From CAZIVP01 sp964542915 (lineage in GTDB: Bacteria; Calditrichota; Calditrichia; Calditrichales; Calditrichaceae), in NCBI GenBank assembly GCA_964542915.1, contig CAZIVP010000002.1, forward strand, positions 310,001-374,000: a stretch of 64,000 nucleotides of DNA. The letters are read 5' to 3'. Numbering within the stretch: the stretch's first letter is position 1; each line of letters begins with the position of its first letter. The position numbers and the translations under genes were made by a program. Below are positions 37,516 through 46,256 of the stretch, piece by piece. The notes under the pieces were generated by a model. It was not told where the DNA came from. It was given only the letters and a program-made list of their open reading frames with translations, and did not search any database.

Positions 37516-39699
37516 TTATGATTCGCTTCTATCCGTTTTGAAATCGATCATTAATATTGTTACATCATCGTCGAACGATTCTTTACCCCGAAATTTCCAT
37601 AATACCGTCTTCCAGCTTTCCATGGCAACACTAAGTTTATCATTGATATGGTTTTGTAATTGTTCTTTAACCCGATTGGTGCCAAACAATTCGCCCTTTG
37701 GATTAGCCGTTTCAGAAACCCCGTCGGTATAGATAAGCAGACGATTCTTACCTTTCATATTGAAGGAACGGCTTTCATAAACAATATTTTCTTCAAATGC
37801 CCCGATGATGAAGCCTTCCGTGTCCAGTTCAACTATTTTCCGGGAATCATAATTGTATATCAGTGGTTTGGGATGGGCGGCGTTGCTATAGTAAATAAGG
37901 TGCTTTTCGGCGTCATAAAGGGCATAAAAAGCGGTAAAAAACTCGCCCATTTGCAGGACCTGACAAAAATCACGATTCACATGCGCTATTACTTCGTTCG
38001 GATGCGGGTGTTCTGCAGCGTATTTACGCACGCTCATTTTAAACATAGCGGATAGCATGGCTGCCGCCGCGCCATGTCCGGAAGCATCGGCCGCCAGAAT
38101 GCCAATCAAGTTCTCATTTAAATGAAACACATCATAAAAATCACCACCCAGTTGTATCGAAGGGATATAAGCAGCCTCAAACGCTATCCCTTGCAGCGAC
38201 GGCCAATATTCGGGTAATAAGCTTCGCTGGAACTCCCCGGCTTTTTGAAGTTCCTTCTCCATAATATCTTTTTGCTGTTCGATAATTTTTTTTTGTGATT
38301 CAAGCTGATGCAGCGCTTTGCGTAAATCCCGCGCCTTTTCTTCCAGTAATTCATTTTGGCGGGCGATGCGTTCCTGTAATCTGATCCGCTCGATACTGAT
38401 ACCTAAATATTCGGCAATGACCTCTAACATATAGATATCCGATTCGTCGAGGCTCATCTGCTCTTTATTTTCAATACTTAAAACACCCGTGGTTTGCGTT
38501 TGTGACATCACGGGAAACGCATAAGCGCTCTTACTGCCCGGCAAGATGCCCGTATTTTTATAGGCGCTTCCGTCAAGTGATTCCACAATGCATCTTTTTT
38601 TTTGAAGATAGGCCCGGGTAATAAAACTATCCTCTATTTCAAAAGGGTCGTTCTCTTGGTAGTGTTTTTTTACTTCGTTATCGTGCTGGCCCGAGGTTGC
38701 AATAAGTATCAAACGATTGCTCTCTGAATCGGTCAGGAAAACCGCAATTTGTGAAGATTCAAAAAAACTCGAAACCAGTTTTTGACCGATACGTTTGATG
38801 AGTTTCTGAAGGTCTACGCTTGTGGCAATATGTTTACCGATGTCATTAATGATCTGAAGCTGTAAATAACGCTTTTCCAGCAGACGTTGATTATGCAAAT
38901 TTTCGGTATTATCATCAAAACTTTCGATAACGCCGATAATTTGTGCATTCCGGTCTCGAACCGGACGAGCATTACGACGAATATAACGAATGTGCTCATC
39001 CGCAGTCAGAATTTGTCCCACTACGTCCGAGACAGGCCGAACATCCCGGCCTCCCTCGTTTAAATTGATCAGTTCTTCTTCAAATTGAAGCACTTCTTTG
39101 ACGTGCTTTCCGATAACCTTTTCTTCCGTAAATCCGGTAATTCGTGCGGCGGCATCGTTCCAATACATAATACTTCCGTTTTTATCATACGCAAACAAAG
39201 CTGCCGGCGATTGTTTAAACATGTTTTTTAGGATATCCGGGCTTTCGCTCCCTTCGAGGTTTTTGGGCTTACGGAGATTATAATTTTTGAGTAGAACACG
39301 CAAACGGCTCTTCAGATCATCTGAATTGAACGGAGGTAAAAAGATATCGTCGACGCCGGCGCGGAACCATTCGATCACAAACGCACTTCCGGTGTTTTGC
39401 ATACAGACCAGAATCTGGATGGTCGTATCGCACGCTTTAATCTCATTCACCAGTGGAAGATCATTTAATACATTATCATCGGATGCATCAATGAAAACCG
39501 CAGCAGGAAGTTTTTGTTTACAGAGTTCAACGAGATAGGACGTCTCATCGACCTTTTTAAACGTGGAATGCATTTCGGTAAGGATGGAATGCAATTTATC
39601 TATTACAGGGCATGCACCCCGATCCAATGCTAAAACCAGAGGCGCTTTGTTTTCAGCTTCCTGTTTTTCATGCTTTCCGAATACCTCTAACCAACCCAT
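37516..39699 (-). CDS. PP2C (SpoIIE/RsbU-type) phosphatase with degenerate receiver, PAS and GAF domains
   Basis: This 727-residue regulator probably dephosphorylates a STAS anti-anti-sigma protein in a partner-switching pathway. Domains in order are a receiver-like domain (residues 20-145), PAS (about 160-275, with NMFKQSPAALFAYDK), GAF (about 295-440), a coiled coil (440-510) and a complete SpoIIE phosphatase domain (510-727) with GGDFYDVF, DASGHGAAAAM, YTDGVSE and DDVTIL metal-site motifs. The receiver keeps an Asp in VFIDAS but lacks the double-Asp pocket (ALDRG) and has PPF where KPF is expected, so it may not be phosphorylated normally. The frame opens at TTG 39786, but ATG 39699 gives a cleaner N-terminus and a TATAAT box lies at 39716-39721. 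A candidate STAS partner is encoded at 48572-48907. Confidence 0.9.
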   Translation of the reverse strand: MGWLEVFGKHEKQEAENKAPLVLALDRGACPVIDKLHSILTEMHSTFKKVDETSYLVELCKQKLPAAVFIDASDDNVLNDLPLVNEIKACDTTIQILVCMQNTGSAFVIEWFRAGVDDIFLPPFNSDDLKSRLRVLLKNYNLRKPKNLEGSESPDILKNMFKQSPAALFAYDKNGSIMYWNDAAARITGFTEEKVIGKHVKEVLQFEEELINLNEGGRDVRPVSDVVGQILTADEHIRYIRRNARPVRDRNAQIIGVIESFDDNTENLHNQRLLEKRYLQLQIINDIGKHIATSVDLQKLIKRIGQKLVSSFFESSQIAVFLTDSESNRLILIATSGQHDNEVKKHYQENDPFEIEDSFITRAYLQKKRCIVESLDGSAYKNTGILPGSKSAYAFPVMSQTQTTGVLSIENKEQMSLDESDIYMLEVIAEYLGISIERIRLQERIARQNELLEEKARDLRKALHQLESQKKIIEQQKDIMEKELQKAGEFQRSLLPEYWPSLQGIAFEAAYIPSIQLGGDFYDVFHLNENLIGILAADASGHGAAAAMLSAMFKMSVRKYAAEHPHPNEVIAHVNRDFCQVLQMGEFFTAFYALYDAEKHLIYYSNAAHPKPLIYNYDSRKIVELDTEGFIIGAFEENIVYESRSFNMKGKNRLLIYTDGVSETANPKGELFGTNRVKEQLQNHINDKLSVAMESWKTVLWKFRGKESFDDDVTILMIDFKTDRSES

Positions 39700-39929
39700 A
39701 GTCTTAATGATCTGTATTATAATGTCAAACGATGTTGATTTCAGGTAAAGTACGGAGCCAATTTCCACCTCACGCTCCCTTAACAAGCTATAGTTTAACG
39801 GTCATCAATTTAAAATACAAACGGTTTTGAATTCTTTATTTAAAGACTCCTGCCGTCAGGCATTTCATTGCATTACCATTGTTATTAACTTCAGTTTATC
39901 GTATATACGAATATATAGGAGTCGCACTT

Positions 39930-40793
39930 TTGTTATCCGTGTACGCCCGTTTATTTTTCGCGGTTTTCATAGCCAGTTGGAGCTCGATAATCATACGCTG
40001 GATTGGCGACGTGGACGCCCTTGTCATCGCCTTTTACAGGTTAATAATCAGCGCTGTCATCTTATTGCCGTTTTCATTCTCTTATCCACAACACAATCGT
40101 ATAAATCTTAAACGATTTAAAGGGCGCATCCTTTTTGCAGGCGGCTTTTTAGCATTGCACTTTTTTACCTGGATTACATCGTTGCAGTTAACAACGGTTG
40201 GTAACTCGATTTTTCTGGAGAGCACGCATCCGATTTTTGCCCTGTTACTTTCAATGGTCTTTTTGAAAGAAAGGGGCTCAATCAAATTATTACCGGCGTT
40301 AGTGTTGGGTTTGGCCGGTATGTACGTAATGGTTTCCACCGATTTTGATGGCGGCGCCCAGGCTTTATACGGAGACTTCCTGGCTATATTAGCAGCCGTT
40401 GCGCTTGCAGCCTACCTTATAATCGCCCGTTCTTTAAAATCCTACTTTCCCCTGATGCCCTATCTTTTTGCCGTTTATGCATCGGCGGCGGCATTTTTGT
40501 TTATTGTGATTTTAATTAAAGGTGTTTCGTTCTGGGCACTTTCTTCACTGCAGTGGTTTCTTGTTTTTTTACTGGCGGTGGGCCCCAATCTTATCGGGCA
40601 TTCATTGCTTAACTGGGCCTCGCGCCATATACCGGTTTACAAGGTTAATATGGCCCTGCTCGGCGAATCGATTCTGGCTACAATTTTTGCAGCCCTGTTG
40701 CTCGATGAAATTCCGCAGACGAAATTTTACTTTGGAGCAATCCTGATTTTAGCAGCTATAGTGCAGGTATTCTGGCGGCGGGCTGAAGACTAA
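39930..40793 (+). CDS. EamA/DMT-superfamily transporter
   Basis: This inner-membrane protein of about 287 residues has ten hydrophobic helices in two EamA repeats. Recognisable segments are ASWSSIIIRWIGDVDALVIAFYR at the start, FLALHFFTWITSLQLTTVGNSIFLESTHPIF, and the C-terminal ESILATIFAALLLDEIP. Such proteins export metabolites or amino acids. The chosen start is TTG 39930 because AGGAG lies 8 nt upstream (39917-39921). The open frame back to 39879 has no ribosome binding site. It ends with a 4-nt overlap with the convergent mlaF gene. Substrate unknown. Confidence 0.88.
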   Translation: MLSVYARLFFAVFIASWSSIIIRWIGDVDALVIAFYRLIISAVILLPFSFSYPQHNRINLKRFKGRILFAGGFLALHFFTWITSLQLTTVGNSIFLESTHPIFALLLSMVFLKERGSIKLLPALVLGLAGMYVMVSTDFDGGAQALYGDFLAILAAVALAAYLIIARSLKSYFPLMPYLFAVYASAAAFLFIVILIKGVSFWALSSLQWFLVFLLAVGPNLIGHSLLNWASRHIPVYKVNMALLGESILATIFAALLLDEIPQTKFYFGAILILAAIVQVFWRRAED

Positions 40794-41548
40794 TATTTAA
40801 CGGGCTTCGGCTGCACGGGGCCTTCGGCCTCCGCGTGGACAAACTGATGCACAACTTCGTTATCGGTATGATGCAACTCTTCAACCGAACCGCCGAAAAT
40901 GATTTGCCCGCGATGCAGCATGACCACACGATCCGCGATTTTGGAAACGCTTTGCATATCGTGTGTTACAATAATGGAAGTGATGTTTAGGTTATTGCTC
41001 AACTCAATAATCAATTTGTCGATATTGGCCGCCATAATGGGGTCCAAACCGGTTGTCGGTTCGTCGTATAAAATGTATTTAGGGTCCATTATGATGGCCC
41101 TTGCCAGGCCCACTCGTTTCTTCATACCGCCCGAAAGTTCGGCGGGCTTCAGATTTTGAATGCCGGGCAATCCGACCAATTCCAGCTTTTCTGCCACTTT
41201 TGATTTTACTTCGCTTTCCGAAATGGTTGCGTGTTCACGTAATGGTAAAGCAATATTATCCTCAACCGTCATCGAATCGAACAGCGCCGCACTCTGAAAG
41301 AGAAATCCGAACTGTTTTCGAAGAAAAAATAAATCGGCCTGGCCAACTTTTTTGATCGCAATATTATCAACAAGGATATACCCTTCATCGGGCTCCATCA
41401 AATTAAGGATATGTTTCAGCAATACACTTTTTCCGCAACCGCTGCGTCCTATGATAACAAGGCGTTCGCCATCGTGCACCTCCAGAAATACGCCGCGGAG
41501 CACGACTTTTGAATCAAAATTTTTGTGCAGATTATGAATCTTAATCAT
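40790..41548 (-). CDS. mlaF: ABC transporter ATP-binding protein MlaF
   Basis: This 252-residue ATPase powers phospholipid transport between the outer and inner membranes. Walker A is IGRSGCGKSVLL near residue 33, the signature is ELSGGMKKRVGLARAI, Walker B is ILYDEPTTGLDP, and the H-loop is IIVTHDMQSV. The LSGGMKKRVGLARA form is typical of the Mla/Ttg2A branch. It starts 1 nt after the mlaE stop, so the two form a translational unit. The MlaD substrate-binding partner is not in this window. Confidence 0.93.
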   Translation of the reverse strand: MIKIHNLHKNFDSKVVLRGVFLEVHDGERLVIIGRSGCGKSVLLKHILNLMEPDEGYILVDNIAIKKVGQADLFFLRKQFGFLFQSAALFDSMTVEDNIALPLREHATISESEVKSKVAEKLELVGLPGIQNLKPAELSGGMKKRVGLARAIIMDPKYILYDEPTTGLDPIMAANIDKLIIELSNNLNITSIIVTHDMQSVSKIADRVVMLHRGQIIFGGSVEELHHTDNEVVHQFVHAEAEGPVQPKPVKY

Positions 41549-41549
41549 T

Positions 41550-42320
41550 TTAAAACAGGATTATGGATAACAGATAATCATTTAATAATATCAGAGCCGA
41601 AGAAAGCACAAATGCTTTTATCGTTGCCTGGCCAACCCCTTCGGCGCCGCCTTCGGTCGCAAACCCCACATAACACCCCACAATAGCGGTCACGCCTCCG
41701 AAAACGAATGCTTTGATTAAACCCGAAAATACGTTGAGAAGGGAGAAAAACTCTTTAACGCTTCCAAAAAAAATTTCCGGAGGTAAATTCAGATTAATAT
41801 AAGCCACTGTATAGGCGCCCAATATGCCCACAAAATCTGCAAATATCGTTAAGACGGGAATCATCACAAATCCGCTGAAAATCCTTGGTAACGCCAGATA
41901 GCGAATGGGATCGATGGCTAAAGATTGTAGGGCGTCGATTTGTTCGGTCACCTTCATGGTACCCAGTTCAGCAGCTATTGAGGCGCTTACCCGGCCCGCA
42001 GCGACCAATGCTGTTAAAACCGGTCCCAGTTCAATAAAAATGGCAACACTCGTGGCGGCGCCCAGATAATTGTAAGAGATGAAACCTTCCAATTGATAGG
42101 CGGTTTGAACCGAGGCCACGGCGCCGGCAAATACGCCAACAAACAAAACCAGCGGAATGGAGCGCACGCCTATTTCCATCATTTGATCAACCACAAGGCG
42201 ACGATTATACCAAAGATGGGGGAAATACCGCAGGGTACGACCCAACATGGTAAAAATGGCGCCCGTATGGTGCAGGAATACAATTGTCCTGCGCCCTATT
42301 AAACTGATCGGTTGCATCAT
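41550..42320 (-). CDS. mlaE: ABC transporter permease MlaE
   Basis: This 256-residue permease has the MlaE/YrbE domain with about five membrane helices. Characteristic segments are QMMEIGVRSIPLVLFVGVFAGAVASVQ, the ELGPVLTALVAAGRVSASIAAELGTMKVTEQIDAL coupling region, and GFATEGGAEGVGQATIKAFV. It pairs with MlaF to form the inner-membrane core that keeps outer-membrane lipid asymmetry. It begins 4 nt after the protease/barrel fusion gene, an arrangement that links the fusion protein to envelope lipid or outer-membrane maintenance. Confidence 0.94.
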   Translation of the reverse strand: MMQPISLIGRRTIVFLHHTGAIFTMLGRTLRYFPHLWYNRRLVVDQMMEIGVRSIPLVLFVGVFAGAVASVQTAYQLEGFISYNYLGAATSVAIFIELGPVLTALVAAGRVSASIAAELGTMKVTEQIDALQSLAIDPIRYLALPRIFSGFVMIPVLTIFADFVGILGAYTVAYINLNLPPEIFFGSVKEFFSLLNVFSGLIKAFVFGGVTAIVGCYVGFATEGGAEGVGQATIKAFVLSSALILLNDYLLSIILF

Positions 42321-42324
42321 TGCT

Positions 42325-45300
42325 TTAAAAATCTATGCCGAGGGATAGGTAATGTTTAGGAGTACTCGTGCTTTTCAGATCGTAACGCCATGCAATATCG
42401 TATTTGAACAACATTCCAAATAAATATATCCTTGCGCCATAGCCAAGCCCCGATACCACATCCTGCAATCGTCCGTTGCTAATGGGTTCATACTGATCGA
42501 AATTTTCCTGATACCAGGCTGTTCCGATATCTGTAAAAAGAACGCCCTGAATATTGCCCAGTTGGATGGGCGGAAACCCTAATTGCATATAAGGAATGAG
42601 CGGAAAACGAAATTCGATGTTCGTCATCGCAAAGGTATTGCCTTCCACCTCGTAATACCTTGCACCCCGCAGAGGCGTTATGAATTCCGAGAAGTAAATA
42701 TCGTCCAGCGTATTGATACGAATTTCACCGTTGAAATCCCGGTTTATCCAGTTGGAGACGCCGCCAACGAAAAACGTTTGCGGGCTTTCCCCGCGGCTCA
42801 GTCCGCCGGTAAGACGAAATGCAAACGAATAATTGTCATTGAGCCGTATATATTTCCTTAAATCAGTTTTAAATGTGGTAAACTGCGGACTTTGCTCGGA
42901 ATATTTTGGACTGTACGTAGCCGTCACAGCGCCCCGAAAACCATCCTTGGGTCCTGTCATACCCCATTCCGCAGTATCATGCACTAATTGCAGACCGGGC
43001 AGGAAACTGCGCAGAACACGGGGCGATTCATCGATTTGCAGATATTCCAGTTGTACGTTTAACCATTGCAACGAAAGATCGAGCCGTGTGAACTTATTGA
43101 AGGGCCGCGAAATAATGGCTGAAGCACCGTAGTTGCGATAACGCATCAAACCAAAACGACTGGTTATGTATGTTTGAGCATAATGGAATGCGTTGAATCC
43201 GTAATCGATGCGTTTCGGTAAATACCAGTAAACCGCCGTCAAATAACTGTTTCTTAAATCGAATACCAGGTTGCTTCCGATATAAATTTTATGATTACCC
43301 AAAACATCGCTGAAAGCCAGTTGAGTAAATCCCTGAAATCCCCACAATGTATTATACTGGGCTGCCCCGTTAACTAAATCCGGTGAGAATTTAACTTTAT
43401 AATTGCGCACCTTGTAGTTTCCGTCGTCCATTTTATACTCTTCTTCATCCAGCTCCACATCCACTTTCTTTTCCCGTGTACGCTGATCAAGATTGGCAAA
43501 TACGTAACGACTGTAATCGGTAGCTTGCGGTACTTGCAAGTCCTTTTTTATCGTATCGCCACGTGCGAAGGTTTGCGTTTTGCTCGTATCCGGTTTTTCT
43601 CTTTTTTCCTGAATATACTTGGTCGGTTTAAGTTCGACTGGTTCCAGATCGAACGGATTCTTAATCGTAAAGATATCCCAGCCGCCTTCAAAAAAAGAGG
43701 CAAATGCCATGGTTTTTGCATCTTTGTCCACATTCAATTGAAAAGCGCCTGTTAATAGATCGCTCACAGCGTAGGTTGAATCGCCTTCAAAGTTGTGAAT
43801 ATAGATATTATAAATACCACTCCGGTCGCTGATGAACATCATTTTTGTATTATCGGGTGAGAAAACGGGATCGGATTCTCTGGATTCGGTGTTGGTTATA
43901 CGTTCTATCTGCCTTGTCTGCCGATCATAAATATAGATGTCGCTGTTCTCAAAGTCGTGCTTACTCATACTGAAATCCGACGGAATCATATCTTTCCGGA
44001 TGTGCGTCCCACGGTCGGACACAAAGGCAATCTTTCTACCGTCATTGGCCCAGGCCGGATAACTTTCCGAAAAAACATCTTTGGTCAAATTATTGATAGA
44101 GTCTGTTTCCTGGTTGTAGACATACAAATCGCTGGCGCCGTCGTACATCCCGATAAACGCAATTTCATTGCCCTTAGGAGACCACGCCGCCGAGTAAACG
44201 CCGTCTAACCCGAATTTATACTGTTTATATTCTTCTTTTTTAAGATCATAAATGTATAGCGCATCCTGTTCACCCGCTTTTGCAGAGAAAGCAACTTTTG
44301 AACCATCGGGCGACCAGTCCATGCCGGGGCTCAACCAGTTGAGGTCTTCAAAATTTACCGACGATTCACCTTCAATGAGTTTCTTTGTTATTTTGTTTTC
44401 CAAAAGATCCATTAAATAGATCGATTGATTACCCTCACGATCGGATAAAAATACCATTTTGTCTCCGTTGGGGGAAAGAGCCGGACTGATATTCAGGTAG
44501 TTTTCCTGTTCCTTATGATCCGTTATGGCTCTTGCAAAATCACCGGTTTCCTTGCGTTTTGCTATATCCGGCCAATATTTTTTGCGCATGGCTTTTTGCC
44601 AATTCTCCGATAACTCTTTCATTTTGATGCCAAGGGCGGATTCAAATTCGCGTTCAATTTGAAAGCTGCCCTTGATTTTATGCAACAATTCACTGATTTT
44701 CCGATGGCCGTAAGTGTCGGCAATATATCGAAACACACTGGCGCCGCCCTGATAAGCGAGATAGTAACTAAGATAATTGATGGGAGGCAAATAACCGCTT
44801 ATGGTTGCATCGCGCACGATCATATCCATACGCGTATCCCATCCCACCGAAAGATATTCCGCCATTCCCTCGGCGAACCAGGTGGGAACCGGCACAACCT
44901 GCCCGGATATGATGGATTGAATGGAACCTCCGTACAACATATCATTCATGACCGCATGCACCAATTCATGGTGGATGACGTGTCTCAACTGGGTATAAGT
45001 CCCTTCAAACGGAATGACCACGCGATTTTTGAATAATTCGGTTACACCGCCCACACCTTCCGGCAGATACGTATCAACAACGTTTGTTTGCTGGAAATCG
45101 TTATGGGATTTATAGACGATGATCGACACACGCTCCTTTAATTCATAGCGCATATCATTTTTGAGATCGACATAGGAAGATTCGGCCACATTGGCCGTAA
45201 ATACAGCCAGGTCGTAAGCGCCCGGATAAAAGTATACATTAAAATGCTCGGACTGGATAAAATGCCATTCGAATTCGTTATACTGAACTTTATTTTTCCC

Positions 45301-45372
45301 GAATTGCTGTGCTAATAGCGTGAGGTTTAATAAAAATACTAAAACTAACGCTGAGATGATCTTATTTGTCAT
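42325..45372 (-). CDS. Metalloprotease-like/beta-propeller/outer-membrane barrel fusion protein
   Basis: This 1015-residue protein combines three parts. After a signal peptide (1-21), residues 30-270 form a peptidase-MA-like zinc protease domain with HELVH at 135-139 and a downstream WFAEGMAEY that supplies the likely third ligand. Residues 285-600 contain TolB/PD40 propeller repeats (SPNGDKMVFLSDREGNQSIYLMD, DGRKIAFVSDRG, SPDNTKMMFISDRSGIYNIY). Residues 660-1015 resemble the bacterial surface antigen (BamA/Omp85-like) beta barrel, with GGLSRGESPQTFFVGG, NIEFRFPL and a final strand ending in Phe. It therefore should sit in the outer membrane with the protease and propeller in the periplasm or outside. 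It lies 4 nt upstream of mlaE. The motifs for a working protease are present; the substrate is unknown. Confidence 0.88.
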   Translation of the reverse strand: MTNKIISALVLVFLLNLTLLAQQFGKNKVQYNEFEWHFIQSEHFNVYFYPGAYDLAVFTANVAESSYVDLKNDMRYELKERVSIIVYKSHNDFQQTNVVDTYLPEGVGGVTELFKNRVVIPFEGTYTQLRHVIHHELVHAVMNDMLYGGSIQSIISGQVVPVPTWFAEGMAEYLSVGWDTRMDMIVRDATISGYLPPINYLSYYLAYQGGASVFRYIADTYGHRKISELLHKIKGSFQIEREFESALGIKMKELSENWQKAMRKKYWPDIAKRKETGDFARAITDHKEQENYLNISPALSPNGDKMVFLSDREGNQSIYLMDLLENKITKKLIEGESSVNFEDLNWLSPGMDWSPDGSKVAFSAKAGEQDALYIYDLKKEEYKQYKFGLDGVYSAAWSPKGNEIAFIGMYDGASDLYVYNQETDSINNLTKDVFSESYPAWANDGRKIAFVSDRGTHIRKDMIPSDFSMSKHDFENSDIYIYDRQTRQIERITNTESRESDPVFSPDNTKMMFISDRSGIYNIYIHNFEGDSTYAVSDLLTGAFQLNVDKDAKTMAFASFFEGGWDIFTIKNPFDLEPVELKPTKYIQEKREKPDTSKTQTFARGDTIKKDLQVPQATDYSRYVFANLDQRTREKKVDVELDEEEYKMDDGNYKVRNYKVKFSPDLVNGAAQYNTLWGFQGFTQLAFSDVLGNHKIYIGSNLVFDLRNSYLTAVYWYLPKRIDYGFNAFHYAQTYITSRFGLMRYRNYGASAIISRPFNKFTRLDLSLQWLNVQLEYLQIDESPRVLRSFLPGLQLVHDTAEWGMTGPKDGFRGAVTATYSPKYSEQSPQFTTFKTDLRKYIRLNDNYSFAFRLTGGLSRGESPQTFFVGGVSNWINRDFNGEIRINTLDDIYFSEFITPLRGARYYEVEGNTFAMTNIEFRFPLIPYMQLGFPPIQLGNIQGVLFTDIGTAWYQENFDQYEPISNGRLQDVVSGLGYGARIYLFGMLFKYDIAWRYDLKSTSTPKHYLSLGIDF

Positions 45373-45506
45373 AACCTTTCCCCAAACTGTATATTTAAAA
45401 AGCTAAACATATTCGGTTTTACAGTCAAGCTTTCCCGTTTGTTTCCTTTGCTTAATAATTTTGTTTTTTATATATTTAGCCCTTATTTAACAAAGGTGAT
45501 ATCCGA

Positions 45507-45911
45507 TTGTTTTTACGCAAACCATTTAGTTTCGGCTTATTAATTTTAACGATTTTTCTTACGTTTTTATTTTACAGATGTTCACAGCCATCCGATGATG
45601 TTATTGCAACCGATACGTTCAGTGAAATTTTTGCTTATTTAATTATCATCGAGAAAATGCCAATGTCGGATGAAAGTCGTGCCCACCTTATGCAAACCGT
45701 TTTACACCATTATGACGTAACAGTCAAACAGTTCCTTTTTACCAAACAATTTTACAAGGATGACGCCGCTTTTTGGATTAATGTTTACCGCACCGCCCAG
45801 AAACAAATGGAATCTCTGCCCGAAAACCCGAACGATTTTTTTAAGAGCTTTCATCCAAAACAGACCGATGCGTATGGCAGAAAAGATTCTTTAATGCTTT
45901 CTAACAATTAA
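45507..45911 (+). CDS. Small lipoprotein, DUF4296-like
   Basis: This 134-residue protein has a lipoprotein signal ending in LFYRC (Cys25). The mature part contains a short helix-rich domain (FSEIFAYLIIIEKMPM, then HHYDVTVKQFLFTKQFY) resembling DUF4296-type lipoproteins common in Bacteroidota relatives. It starts with TTG, supported by AAAGGTGAT at 45492-45500. It is divergent from the protease/barrel fusion gene across a 134-nt gap. Function unknown and the family call is tentative. Confidence 0.65.
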   Translation: MFLRKPFSFGLLILTIFLTFLFYRCSQPSDDVIATDTFSEIFAYLIIIEKMPMSDESRAHLMQTVLHHYDVTVKQFLFTKQFYKDDAAFWINVYRTAQKQMESLPENPNDFFKSFHPKQTDAYGRKDSLMLSNN

Positions 45912-46256
45912 CCCCCGGGCAAGTGGTTTGTTTTAAATGAATGTTGCTTAATAATATGGGACCCCATCTGGAGCCCTTTTAATTATCTGTCCAAACCAGA
46001 TGTATTCTTGACAAAAACCTTTTAATCACGCCTGATAATTCCTGATAAAACGCTTTTCTTTTAATTTTCAGAAATTTTGATTTATATAAACTGATAAACC
46101 ATATGGTAAGTAAGGTTTCAATTGATTGATACAACATAACCATCGTAATGGCCCTGAAACATCGCATGCGAAGTGAGCGGTTACTTTGTCAAGATCAAAC
46201 GCCGTTTGGATAAACAGGTCGCTTTTGTAATTAAAGACGTGTTAATTGGATATATC
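45912..46256. other. Intergenic region, no gene seen
   Basis: This 345-nt AT-rich gap lies between two genes that converge on it. A 62-codon frame on the - strand has no ribosome binding site and no resemblance to a protein family, so it is not called. No strong hairpin with a T tract was seen. Confidence 0.5.

Noticed and set aside
45979..46167. 62-codon - strand frame in the gap after the DUF4296-like gene
   Set aside because: No ribosome binding site, no family and AT-rich codon use typical of non-coding DNA.
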